64,000 bases of DNA from Armatimonadota bacterium (lineage in GTDB: Bacteria; Armatimonadota; JADLDR01): contig JADLDR010000141.1 in NCBI GenBank assembly GCA_020846535.1, forward strand, positions 18,938-82,937, written 5' to 3'. Shown in pieces: positions 9,267-16,947 of this stretch. A program made the position numbers and the translations under genes. The stretch's first letter is position 1. Each line of letters begins with the position of its first letter. Under the pieces are notes generated by a model, which was given only the letters and a program-made list of their open reading frames with translations, was not told where the DNA came from and did not search any database.

Positions 9267-10055
9267 CTACTCTCTGGGGCCGAACCACCGCTGCCAGAAA
9301 CGTCTGGGGCGCTCGACAGCAGGCCCTGCCTCTGATCGAACAATTCCACCTTCTAGAATTATTGTCGGCAATTCTTTCACCATCTCTAGGGTTTTTTCGC
9401 GTCCGATCAACTTTTCTGCAACGGAAACCGCCTCAGAAAGCACCGGAGGCCGCCGCTGAGGGGAATGCCCGTCGGAGGCCAGGACGGAGGCCAGCCCTTC
9501 GGAGAGCATCCGGCAGGCCGCCTTCTGCACCTCCGGCCCGAACCGCCCGGTCAGAGAGCTTCCGGTCAACTGGGAGAGCGCGCCCCGGCGCATCCACTCC
9601 TGAAGGCGGCGGGGCTGCTGGCGCAGGACCGCATTCCTTTCCGGGTGGGCCACCACCGGCACGAAGCCGCCCGCCAGCAGTTGCTCGATGGTCTGGTCTG
9701 CGAGAGGGGGAAGATCGTGGAAGGGGAATTCCAGGAGGAGATATCTGCCGTTGTTGGCATAGGTCATCAGGAGGCCCCGAAGGGCGGCGAAAACTGTCTC
9801 GTCATCGGCAGGCACTTCCGCGCCGGGGACAACCTCCACGGGGATGCCCGCCTCCTTCGCTGCCTGCCGCACCCGTTCCGTCCGTTCCAGAGCCGAAGGA
9901 ACCGTGAGCGCGTTCTCGTTCCAGCACCAGTGAGAGGTGGCCGCAACGGTGGTGATGCCGTCGCGGGCCGCCACCCGCAGCATTTCCAGAGCGATATCGA
10001 GGGTATCCGGGCCGTCGTCCACCCCTGGCAGGATGTGCGCGTGCAAATCGATCAT
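9267..10055 (-). CDS. CpsB/YwqE-type PHP-fold tyrosine-protein phosphatase
   Basis: 262 residues. The N-terminus MIDLHAHILPGVDDGP carries the PHP metal ligands (His5, His7, Asp13/14). Later metal-ligand segments are VVAHPERN and LASDGH. This matches the bacterial Mn-dependent tyrosine phosphatases CpsB/YwqE/Wzb-like, which dephosphorylate BY-kinases in capsule systems. It lies at the head of the flagellar operon, directly behind the promoter, with no BY-kinase or capsule gene nearby, so its target here is unknown. Confidence 0.87.
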   Translation of the reverse strand: MIDLHAHILPGVDDGPDTLDIALEMLRVAARDGITTVAATSHWCWNENALTVPSALERTERVRQAAKEAGIPVEVVPGAEVPADDETVFAALRGLLMTYANNGRYLLLEFPFHDLPPLADQTIEQLLAGGFVPVVAHPERNAVLRQQPRRLQEWMRRGALSQLTGSSLTGRFGPEVQKAACRMLSEGLASVLASDGHSPQRRPPVLSEAVSVAEKLIGREKTLEMVKELPTIILEGGIVRSEAGPAVERPRRFWQRWFGPRE

Positions 10056-10094
10056 CGGGGCCTCCCATCCGTGAGAAATGCAGTTTCAGTTTGG

Positions 10095-10124
10095 ATTATA
10101 GGGAAGTTCCGGGCGGAAAGTCAA
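10095..10124 (-). promoter_or_regulatory. Sigma70-type promoter of the PHP-flagellar operon
   Basis: On the minus strand, TTGACT (10124-10119), an 18-base spacer, then TATAAT (10100-10095), about 40 bases upstream of the PHP gene start. It could transcribe the whole run from the phosphatase to fliK. No sigma-28-type box was noticed. Confidence 0.75.
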
Positions 10125-10212
10125 CTTCGGAGGCGGTTGTCAACCTGTAAAAAACTGTGCTATAATCTTTATGGGTGAATCTCCCCGCCCACAAGGGACG
10201 GGGCTTCCAAAT

Positions 10213-10858
10213 TCAGCGGGAACTGCTGGCGATTGCCAGTCTGACGTTCCCTTCCTTGTCGTTTCGAGTCTCGCAGCTTCCCTGCGCGACGATCCTCATG
10301 CCTTCAAGGAGCAGATGGATGGCGGCGTTGGGGGCCCTATCATGATGGGTTCCGCACGAATCACACGGCCATTGTCTGCCCGAGAGTTCGTGAGGACGGA
10401 AAGAATCTGTCCACTTTGACAATGTGGCCGTGGTTCCACTCCGCGTTGCATGCCAACATCCGAACAAACGCACCTAACGCGGCATCACCGAACGACTTTG
10501 TCAGTTCGGTTTTCACCAAGCCTTTGAGGTTCAGGGCTTCGATGCAGAAGGTGTCGTAGCGGCGGATGAGTTTTAACGAAATCTTGTGCAGCCCGTCATG
10601 ACGCTGGTTGCGGGCTTTTGTATGGTAGATAGCCAGGGGTTTCTTGCGTTTGGAACGGCGGCGACTGGTCTGCTGGCTTCTGGACACCTGACGTTGCAGA
10701 CGTTTGAGCTTGCGTTCCGCCTTGCAGTAGAACTTCGGTGGTCTGATTTTCTCGCCGTTGCCGGAGGCCAGGAAGGATTCCAACTCGACATCTCTACCGG
10801 CAGGCGCATTGCAGACAAATGCCCCATCGGGCAGTGCGATGGGGCTGACGAAGCCGAC
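10213..10858 (-). pseudogene. tnpB: TnpB (RuvC-like nuclease) remnant
   Basis: The reading GEKIRPPKFYCKAERKLKRLQRQ...HKISLKLIRRYDTFCIEALNLKGLVK...VDRFFPSS matches the TnpB helical and RuvC-II region. After a frameshift near 10400 a second frame gives CDSCGTHHDRAPNAAIHLLLEG, the zinc-ribbon half and RuvC-III. The N-terminal half is missing: homology begins at the RuvC-I region (VGFVSPIALPDGAF), where the catalytic Asp of GIDVG-like motifs is gone. RuvC-III reads DRAPNAA in place of the usual DRDxNAA. It is a dead nuclease gene fused by deletion to the tnpA remnant. Confidence 0.8.
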
Positions 10859-11245
10859 TTACCAGACGGCGATGATCTGGGCGCATACGGTTCCTGCGGA
10901 ACCATCGTAGCATCCGTCCGACCAGAGGCCCCTTCCCCCAAAGCGTTGCTGCTTCAAGGTGGCGAAGGTCTTGAAGACGCTGACGGCAAGGATCCTTTGA
11001 AGTGTTTTGGCGATAGTGACAGGGGCCGTTGTCGGGGGAGCCGAGATGAACCGGGGAACGGGATCGGGCATGACTTCCAGGGCAAGAGATTCCCACCCGT
11101 AACGTTCGCACAGCATCGGTATCGACTCCTTGAAGTGGTCTTCGATGGCTCCCGTCAGGACGTTGTTGCGCTACTGCCTCACCAAGACGAGAGGATCGTT
11201 CAGGTTGTAGGCGCTATGCGCTGTCTTCTGGGTCGGTGTCGGCAT
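10859..11245 (-). pseudogene. tnpA: TnpA (IS200-type HUH transposase) remnant
   Basis: From an ATG at 11245 the frame reads MPTPTQKTAHSAYNLNDPLV, meets an in-frame TAG at 11171-11173, then continues WESLALEVMPDPVPRFISAP...GGRGLWSDGCYDGSAGTVCAQ and stops at 10859. This aligns by eye with IS200-type TnpA. The HUH motif, normally PDHvHLF, is PDPVPRF: both histidines are lost. The segment that should carry the catalytic tyrosine is replaced by IIAVW and a stop. Three independent lesions make it inactive. Confidence 0.82.
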
Positions 11246-11504
11246 CCTCTGCCTTCGGCAGGGAATATATCTGTTATATCGCCTCTTGGATAAGGGCGCT
11301 ATAGGCAATATCTGCATCACGCTCAGTAGTTTCTTACTACCTTATACAACGCAGAAGCGGAAAGCACCTGCAAAGTTTTGTGTCTTTTGGGGAAGTATTT
11401 TCAAACAGAAAGGGAATCGCGGCTCTCATCCGCACCCACAAGGGGATGCGGGTTTCCCACCGCAACTTATAAATCGACGATTTCCGATGAAAAGAGGTGA
11501 TAGC

Positions 11505-11822
11505 GTGCCGACATACGAATACGCCTGCTCCGAGTGCGGGGAGCGGTTCGAGGCGGTGCAGAGAATTACGGATGATCCGCTCAAGGTCTGCCAGATGTGC
11601 GGGGCCGAGGCCATCAAGCGGGTGATTTTTCCGGTCGGGATCATGTTCAAGGGTTCCGGCTTCCATATCAATGATTATAAGGGACCCAAAGGCTCCAACG
11701 GCGACTCCGAAAAAGGCAAGGACGGAAAAGAGGCCGCTGCGGATGGCGCACCGAAGGAGTCTCCCAAGCCCGAAGCCGCCAAAGAGCCTGCCGCCGCCTC
11801 GACCGGCTCGGACAGCAAATAG
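11505..11822 (+). CDS. FmdB-family zinc-ribbon protein
   Basis: 105 residues from GTG at 11505, which has AGAGGTG upstream and gives the family-standard start MPTYEYACSECG. Zinc-ribbon cysteines: CSEC near residue 8 and CQMCG near residue 34, then the usual IKRVIFPVGIMFKGSGFH segment. The C-terminal 50 residues are Lys/Glu/Pro/Ala-rich and disordered. FmdB-family proteins are putative regulators of unknown mechanism. A longer reading upstream enters the edge of the IS element and is unlikely. A strong terminator follows. Confidence 0.88.
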   Translation: MPTYEYACSECGERFEAVQRITDDPLKVCQMCGAEAIKRVIFPVGIMFKGSGFHINDYKGPKGSNGDSEKGKDGKEAAADGAPKESPKPEAAKEPAAASTGSDSK

Positions 11823-11837
11823 GCTCCACAAATGGAG

Positions 11838-11880
11838 CGGCCCGAAGGAAGGCACTACTTTCCTTCGGGCCGTTTTTGTT
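11838..11880. terminator. Intrinsic terminator after the fmdB-like gene
   Basis: A perfect 13-bp stem (CGGCCCGAAGGAA with TTCCTTCGGGCCG), a 9-base loop, then TTTTTGTTT. It lies between two convergent genes and would end transcription of the FmdB-like gene. On the other strand the T-run is weak. Confidence 0.93.
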
Positions 11881-11916
11881 TGTCGGATGGGCGCGGCAGC
11901 CGCGCCCGATCAGAGG

Positions 11917-13641
11917 TTATTCAGCGGCTTTTCCCGTCTTCGTCGGGCTGGTGAGAACGACCTTGCCAGTGGCGGGATTGAAGCTCATCGTCACATCGAG
12001 GGCGTCCCGCACGAAAGTGACGGGAACCATGGTGCGCCCGCTTTCGATGAAGGCGGCCAGTTCCATCTCAACCGGCTCGTTGTTGACCAGGGTTCGGGTC
12101 TGGCCGATCTGGATCTCGACTTCGCGCACCTCGCTGATGGCCCGCACCATCTTGGCGGAGGGGAGCCAGTAGAGCGTTCCGCCCGCATGCTCGAAGATCT
12201 GCCGGAACGGGGTGATCGGCTTTCCGTTCCGAACCCGTGGCAGGACATCGAAGTTGATGCTCTGGTCATCGAAGACGACCTGGACGGAGGGCGGGATGAA
12301 AAGCTGCCTGCCCGCCTTGAGAGAGCGGCTGCCTGCGAGGTTGTTGGCTTTCTCCAGCACTTTCGGGGAGATGCCATAGAAATGGGCGATTCCCTCCAGG
12401 CTTTCGCCGGGCTGGATGATGTGGATCTGGCCGGGCCGGGCCGGCACGAGAGATGGAGCCTTCACCGGGGCGACCGGAACGACTGGAGCCGCCAGCTTGG
12501 GCAGCTTTGCCAGCAGGAGCGGCCTGTCTGCCGAAGGAGATTCCTTCGGCTCGACAGCCTTGAGGCTGCTGGGGGTCGGCAGGCCGGAGCGGAGCGCACG
12601 GTCCACCATTTTCGGAGCGGGCCAGGCCAGGCGCATCGTGGCAGAGCTGGCCGGCATCCTGCCCTGCGGCTCGCTCAATCGGGAGGAGCAATCGACAGCG
12701 ATGGCAGAAGCGGCGCTCTGAACGGAGCCGGTCGGCTGCGCCATCTCCGGGACAACGCTCTCCATGACGCCCGCCTGAATCTGCTCGGTTTCGGGCGGGG
12801 CCATGAGGCGCTGGCCGGGGGCGATTTCAGCCATGCTGTCGCCCTCCAGAGCCTTCGCCACCATGAACGGCTCGCCCGCCGGGGCGGACAGAACGCTCCT
12901 GGGAAGGGCGCGGCTTTGGGCGGCAGGCTTGGCCTTGACACCATCGGTCCGCATCCGGGTGAAGCCGGTGGGATTGTTGACCACCACCTTCACGCTCCGC
13001 GAAAAACCGCGGTTTCCGGAGGCGTCCTCGGCTCGCACCTCGATGACATGCTCGCCATTGGCGTACTGCGTGGTGTCCCAGACGTAGGTGTAAGGGCCGT
13101 GATCCTTGATGAGCCGGAGCGCCTTGTCGATGAAGAGGGCGACGACCGGCGGGTTCCCGGCGTTGTCCGAAATGCTGAGGCTGATTTCGGCTTTATCGGA
13201 GAGAGTTGCGCCGTAACGGGGGGAGATGACGGCAACCAGCGGGGCCACGATGTCGGCGCTGCCGTTGTCGATATAGATCGACAGGTTTGCGGACCGCAAG
13301 GGCGCGGCTCCGGCAAACATTTTGATGGTAACGGTGTGCTGGTTGCTGCTGTAGCGTTCGGTAGGCAGTGAAATCGTAACCGTCCCATCCGTGGCAGGTT
13401 CGTCGAGAGCCTTGGTCATATGAAGCTGACCGTCGACATAGACCTGGAAATGCGTGGCTTTGATCTCGGAGGCGGTATCGAAAGAAAGGGTCACCGGAAC
13501 GCTTCCGCCCACCAGAGTGTTCTCCTCCGGGCTGATCACATTCAGGGTTCCCGTCTCCCGGGCCGCTCCCAGGATCGTGCCGACGCCAAGCACTATGAAG
13601 GCCAGCACCACAGCCAAGAGCGCGATGGATGGTTTCTTCAT
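11917..13641 (-). CDS. Exported protein with Ig-like, LysM and copper-amine-oxidase N-terminal domains
   Basis: 574 residues. Signal peptide/anchor at about 5-26 (LAVVLAFIVLGVGTILGA), two Ig-like domains (about 30-125 and 130-235), a long Pro/Ala linker, one LysM domain (IHIIQPGESLEGIAHFYGISPKVLEKANNL, roughly 410-455), and a C-terminal copper-amine-oxidase N-like domain (INFDVLPRVRNGKPITPFRQIFEHAGG...GRTMVPVTFVRDALDVTM). That last domain is a common envelope module and does not imply oxidase activity. LysM suggests peptidoglycan binding. Likely a cell-wall-associated scaffold; no enzyme domain is visible. Confidence 0.85.
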   Translation of the reverse strand: MKKPSIALLAVVLAFIVLGVGTILGAARETGTLNVISPEENTLVGGSVPVTLSFDTASEIKATHFQVYVDGQLHMTKALDEPATDGTVTISLPTERYSSNQHTVTIKMFAGAAPLRSANLSIYIDNGSADIVAPLVAVISPRYGATLSDKAEISLSISDNAGNPPVVALFIDKALRLIKDHGPYTYVWDTTQYANGEHVIEVRAEDASGNRGFSRSVKVVVNNPTGFTRMRTDGVKAKPAAQSRALPRSVLSAPAGEPFMVAKALEGDSMAEIAPGQRLMAPPETEQIQAGVMESVVPEMAQPTGSVQSAASAIAVDCSSRLSEPQGRMPASSATMRLAWPAPKMVDRALRSGLPTPSSLKAVEPKESPSADRPLLLAKLPKLAAPVVPVAPVKAPSLVPARPGQIHIIQPGESLEGIAHFYGISPKVLEKANNLAGSRSLKAGRQLFIPPSVQVVFDDQSINFDVLPRVRNGKPITPFRQIFEHAGGTLYWLPSAKMVRAISEVREVEIQIGQTRTLVNNEPVEMELAAFIESGRTMVPVTFVRDALDVTMSFNPATGKVVLTSPTKTGKAAE

Positions 13642-13700
13642 ATAATCATACGCCTCCTCCTTTGATTTTCCGTCGCGTCTGGCGTTGCACAGGTTTCAAC

Positions 13701-13729
13701 ACATTAACATAGTTTTCGGCAAATGTCAA
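13701..13729 (-). promoter_or_regulatory. Probable promoter of the LysM protein gene
   Basis: On the minus strand, TTGACA (13729-13724), a 17-base spacer, then TAATGT (13706-13701). The -35 is perfect and the -10 weak. It lies about 60 bases before the start, which itself has AAAGGAGGAGG. Confidence 0.5.
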
Positions 13730-13736
13730 GTCTTTT

Positions 13737-16385
13737 TTATGCCGGGCCGTTATTCGACGCCGCCCCCAGCAATTCCTTCACGAGCCGGGCCATTTCTTCG
13801 GGGGAAAAAGAACGCTTCGGGATGACTTCGGCCATGCGCTGGGCCAGAGAGCGCCGGTCCTGCAATGTTAGGTCTTTGCCGGTAACCACCAGAACAGGGG
13901 TGTTTTCGGTCTCGGGGCGGGAGCGCATCCACTGGAGGATCGCCATCCCGTCCGGCTGGGGCATCACAAGATCGAGTACCAGCAGATCAGGGGGCTGGCT
14001 TTCGATGGCGTGCATGGCCTCCTGGCCGTTATCGAATCCGGCGACCTTCAGATTCAGATTTCGCAGAATCTCCGTTTCGGAAGCGAGGAAGGAAGGATCG
14101 TCCTCGACCACCATCACCTGCCGATAGTCTCCGTCGGGAACGGCCTTCCGGACGGCGGCGATGAGCCGTTCCTGGGAAAAAGGCTTGAAGAGAAAATCCA
14201 TGGCCCCGTGCAGGACGGCCCTCTGCTCCTCATCCTGACCGCTGGAGACGATGATGGCCGTCCGATCCAGCCCCGGTATCTCCTGGAGATGGGCGATCAC
14301 CTCCCAGCCGTCCATCCGGTCTCCCAGGTTGATATTGACGATCACCAGCCGGGGCGGGGAGAGGCGGGCCAGAGAGAGGGCCTTGCCGCCGCTGTCGACC
14401 CAGCGGCAGTGATAACCGGCCTCCAGCAGCACCCCGCACATCATCTCCCCGAACGCCGGATCGTCCTCCACCACCAGCACATCGACGGGGGCATCCGCCG
14501 CCGGAAGGCGGCTCGTATCGGCCACCGGCAGGGTAAAATAGAAGGCGCTGCCTTTCCCCGGCCCTTCGCTCTCCAGCCAGATGCGGCCCCCGTGCGCTTC
14601 CACAATCTCCTTGCAGATCGCCAGCCCGAGGCCCGTGCCCCCGATGCCCTGCCGGGCCGGGTCCTGTATCCGCACGAACTTGCCGAAAAGCTGGCCGGCA
14701 GCTTCCGCCGGGATGCCGAGGCCCTGGTCGGCCACATAAACGCGCACCGACCCCGTTTCTTCCTCCGTAAACGCCCCGATCCTGACCTGCCCTCCCTGAG
14801 GGGAATATTTGATGGCATTGGAGAGCAGGTTTGCCAGGCACTGCTGAATGCGGTCCGGGTCGGCCTTGATATCGGGCAGGCCGTCGGGAACCTCCATGAT
14901 CAGGGAATGGCGGTCGCTCTGACGGGCAAATACATCGACTGCGCCCGCGATCAAATGTTTCAGGTTGACCGGCCTCCTGTCGTACACCTGTCTGCCGGAC
15001 TCCATGCGCTGCACATCCAGGAAGTCGTTCACCAGGTCGGTCAGGCGTATGGCTTCCCGGTGCATGATGGTGAGGTAATGTTTGCGCTTGTCTTCAGGCA
15101 GGTCCCGGTAGAGAAGCAGCTCCGTGAAGCCGACGATGGCTCCCAGAGGAGTCCGGAGGTCGTGGCTGACCACATTGACCATCTCGGTCTTCATCCGCTC
15201 GATGGCGCGCTCCGGTCGGATATCCCGGCAGAGTACGATGGCCCCTTCGATCTCCTCTCCGTCGCGCACGGGCGTAGCGGTCACGGCCACCGGAATGCGT
15301 TCCCCGCTCCGGCTGGTGATAGTGCTTTCCAGGGTGACGGTGCGGGCTTCCCGGATGGCCCGGCCCGATGCGGAAGTCTCCTGCGTGAGAGGCTGGCCCG
15401 GCCCGGTGTGCGGACTGAGCAATTCGATGATGGTCTTTCCCACCGCATCCGACACCGGGATACCGGTCAACTGTTCCATGGAAGGGTTCCAAAGGCGAAC
15501 GGTCAGGTTGAGGTCTGCGACCAGCATCCCCTCGCCCACCCCCTGAATGATCGCCTCCAGCTCGTTCTGCTGCTCCCGCAGGGAACGGTTGCGCTCCTCC
15601 AGCGACCCGAGCGCTTGAGCCAGCCGGTTTCGCATCCTGTTGAAGTTCTGCGCCATCTGGGACACCTCCAGCGGCAGGACCCCCTTGAATTCCAGCGGCC
15701 GTGGCTCCTCCTGGCCGGTTACCTGATCGAGCATCGCGGTCAGGGCGGTCAGGGGGCGCACTACCGAGCGATGAATCAGGAACGCGCTGAACAGGGAGAA
15801 AATGAAAAGCGCCAGCACGGCCAGCCCCATCAGCTTTTGCGCTTTCCACGCCTGGGCGCGATATTCGGAAGCGCGCCGGATCAACAGGGCCCGTTCCTCT
15901 TCGGAAAAGTCGACCAGGGCGGTATGAACGGCATCGATATGCTTTTTGCCCTCCAGAATCAGGGCGATTCTCCGCTCGGTCGGCAGAGAATCGCCGGCTT
16001 TCAAAATAGGCGACATCACTTGATCCCGCCAGTATTCGCCTTCCTGCCAGAGACGTCCGAGGCGGGCCGTCTGTTCCGGACTGAAGGACGCGGAGCGGCT
16101 CAGATCATCCAAACCCTGTTGGAATGAGGCATATTCCTGCCGGGCTTCGCGGGGAAACTCGGGACGGCGGGCGAGGGTATAGCCGCGCAGAGCCGCCGAC
16201 ATCCGGCCTGCATGACTCTGCGTATGCACGGCCAGATCCAGGGCTCTCATCGTCCCGAGCATCCGGGATATAGCCTGTTCTTCATACTGCCGGGTAAGCC
16301 AAAAGGTCGCTCCCGCCATGACGAGCAGCAGCGCCTCCACCCCTCCCAGCAGCCAGAGGCCGTGTACTATCGAGCAACGTTTCAT
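13737..16385 (-). CDS. Membrane hybrid sensor histidine kinase with two C-terminal receiver domains
   Basis: 882 residues. TM helix at about 8-30; extracytoplasmic helical sensor (about 31-180); TM2 (LMGLAVLALFIFSLFSAFLI); HAMP; PAS (LEAIIQGVGEGMLVADLNLTVRLWNPSMEQLTGIP); HisKA with VVSHDLRTPLG; HATPase_c (LANLLSNAIKYS, ADQGLGIP, GTGLGLAICKE); then REC1 and REC2. REC1 begins VDVLVVEDDPAFG but has Asn where the phosphoacceptor Asp should be (VIVNINLGDRMDG). REC2 (PDLLVLDLVMPQPDG) is intact. It lies 34 bases downstream of a single-domain response regulator, a likely partner. The signal is unknown. Confidence 0.92.
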   Translation of the reverse strand: MKRCSIVHGLWLLGGVEALLLVMAGATFWLTRQYEEQAISRMLGTMRALDLAVHTQSHAGRMSAALRGYTLARRPEFPREARQEYASFQQGLDDLSRSASFSPEQTARLGRLWQEGEYWRDQVMSPILKAGDSLPTERRIALILEGKKHIDAVHTALVDFSEEERALLIRRASEYRAQAWKAQKLMGLAVLALFIFSLFSAFLIHRSVVRPLTALTAMLDQVTGQEEPRPLEFKGVLPLEVSQMAQNFNRMRNRLAQALGSLEERNRSLREQQNELEAIIQGVGEGMLVADLNLTVRLWNPSMEQLTGIPVSDAVGKTIIELLSPHTGPGQPLTQETSASGRAIREARTVTLESTITSRSGERIPVAVTATPVRDGEEIEGAIVLCRDIRPERAIERMKTEMVNVVSHDLRTPLGAIVGFTELLLYRDLPEDKRKHYLTIMHREAIRLTDLVNDFLDVQRMESGRQVYDRRPVNLKHLIAGAVDVFARQSDRHSLIMEVPDGLPDIKADPDRIQQCLANLLSNAIKYSPQGGQVRIGAFTEEETGSVRVYVADQGLGIPAEAAGQLFGKFVRIQDPARQGIGGTGLGLAICKEIVEAHGGRIWLESEGPGKGSAFYFTLPVADTSRLPAADAPVDVLVVEDDPAFGEMMCGVLLEAGYHCRWVDSGGKALSLARLSPPRLVIVNINLGDRMDGWEVIAHLQEIPGLDRTAIIVSSGQDEEQRAVLHGAMDFLFKPFSQERLIAAVRKAVPDGDYRQVMVVEDDPSFLASETEILRNLNLKVAGFDNGQEAMHAIESQPPDLLVLDLVMPQPDGMAILQWMRSRPETENTPVLVVTGKDLTLQDRRSLAQRMAEVIPKRSFSPEEMARLVKELLGAASNNGPA

Positions 16386-16419
16386 AAGGGGGTGGACTCC
16401 ATAAGCGATATGGCCCCTT

Positions 16420-16779
16420 TCACAGGATCTCGCCGATCAATTGCAGGAGCTGCATCGGGCTGAAGGGCTTGCTGAGGAAATAGTGCGCCCCGGCGTTCAG
16501 GGCATCCTGCCGGGCGCTCTCCTGGGCGTGGGCGGTCAGAATCATGATGCGGGTGTCTTTGAGGCTCTCCTGCTCGCAGAGATTTCGGCAGACTTCCAGG
16601 CCGGAGACATCGGGCAGGGAGATGTCCAGAAGGATCAGGTCCGGCTTCTCGGCAAGGGCCGTTTCGACCGCTTCGGCCCCGTTTCCGGCGACAATAATCG
16701 TCCAGGGTTCGATTTCCAGGGTTTCGCGGATCAGCGATTGAATGGCCGGGTCGTCCTCGACAATCAAAACTTTATGCAT
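16420..16779 (-). CDS. Single-domain response regulator (CheY-like)
   Basis: 119 residues from the ATG at 16779, preceded by AAGGGA. An upstream ATG would add 15 residues with no support. The receiver fold is complete: acidic pair VEDDP, phosphoacceptor PDLILLDISLPDVSG, Thr in MILTAHA, Lys in LSKPFSP. There is no output domain. It is the first gene of a two-gene operon with the hybrid kinase and may pass phosphate to or from it, or act as a diguanylate-cyclase- or motor-type adaptor. Confidence 0.92.
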   Translation of the reverse strand: MHKVLIVEDDPAIQSLIRETLEIEPWTIIVAGNGAEAVETALAEKPDLILLDISLPDVSGLEVCRNLCEQESLKDTRIMILTAHAQESARQDALNAGAHYFLSKPFSPMQLLQLIGEIL

Positions 16780-16888
16780 GGCTGATCCCTTCGTTTTTCC
16801 GGCTGTATATTTACAGTTTTTCATGATAATATTCGCTTTACCCGCCCGAATTCCTGCCTGCGTATGATTTTGTCGCCGAAATCCGGGG

Positions 16889-16918
16889 TTGCCATTTGCC
16901 CGACAGATGCGTTATAAT
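16889..16918 (+). promoter_or_regulatory. Promoter of the GH2 lipoprotein gene
   Basis: TTGCCA (16889-16894), an 18-base spacer, then TATAAT (16913-16918), about 30 bases before the GGGAGGAGGAG ribosome site and ATG at 16948. Confidence 0.7.
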
Positions 16919-16947
16919 CGCTGTATGCCTGGATGGGAGGAGGAGCG

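Larger units (their letters stand above)
10178..11265 (-). mobile_element. Degenerate IS200/IS605-family element
   Basis: A roughly 1.1 kb remnant with tnpA followed by tnpB sequence, both on the minus strand. Near the right end is an imperfect hairpin, CCCCGCCC-ACAA-GGGACGGGG (10183-10203), in the GAAGCCCC...GGGG...TTCAC setting typical of IS605-type right ends. At the left end, just upstream of tnpA, is the hairpin CTGCC-TTC-GGCAG (about 11250-11262). Both transposase genes are broken, so the element cannot move itself. Confidence 0.8.

Noticed and set aside
10137..10166. Plus-strand TTGTCA-18-TATAAT reading towards the IS remnant
   Set aside because: It lies beside the minus-strand operon promoter, leads to no plus-strand gene, and is probably chance or a remnant.
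11671..13371. Plus-strand reading frame of 566 codons
   Set aside because: Shadow of the LysM/copper-amine-oxidase-N gene on the minus strand, which has a signal peptide, domains, RBS and promoter.
14010..16127. Plus-strand reading frame of 705 codons
   Set aside because: Shadow of the hybrid histidine kinase; composition (His/Arg/Gly) is that of an antisense frame.
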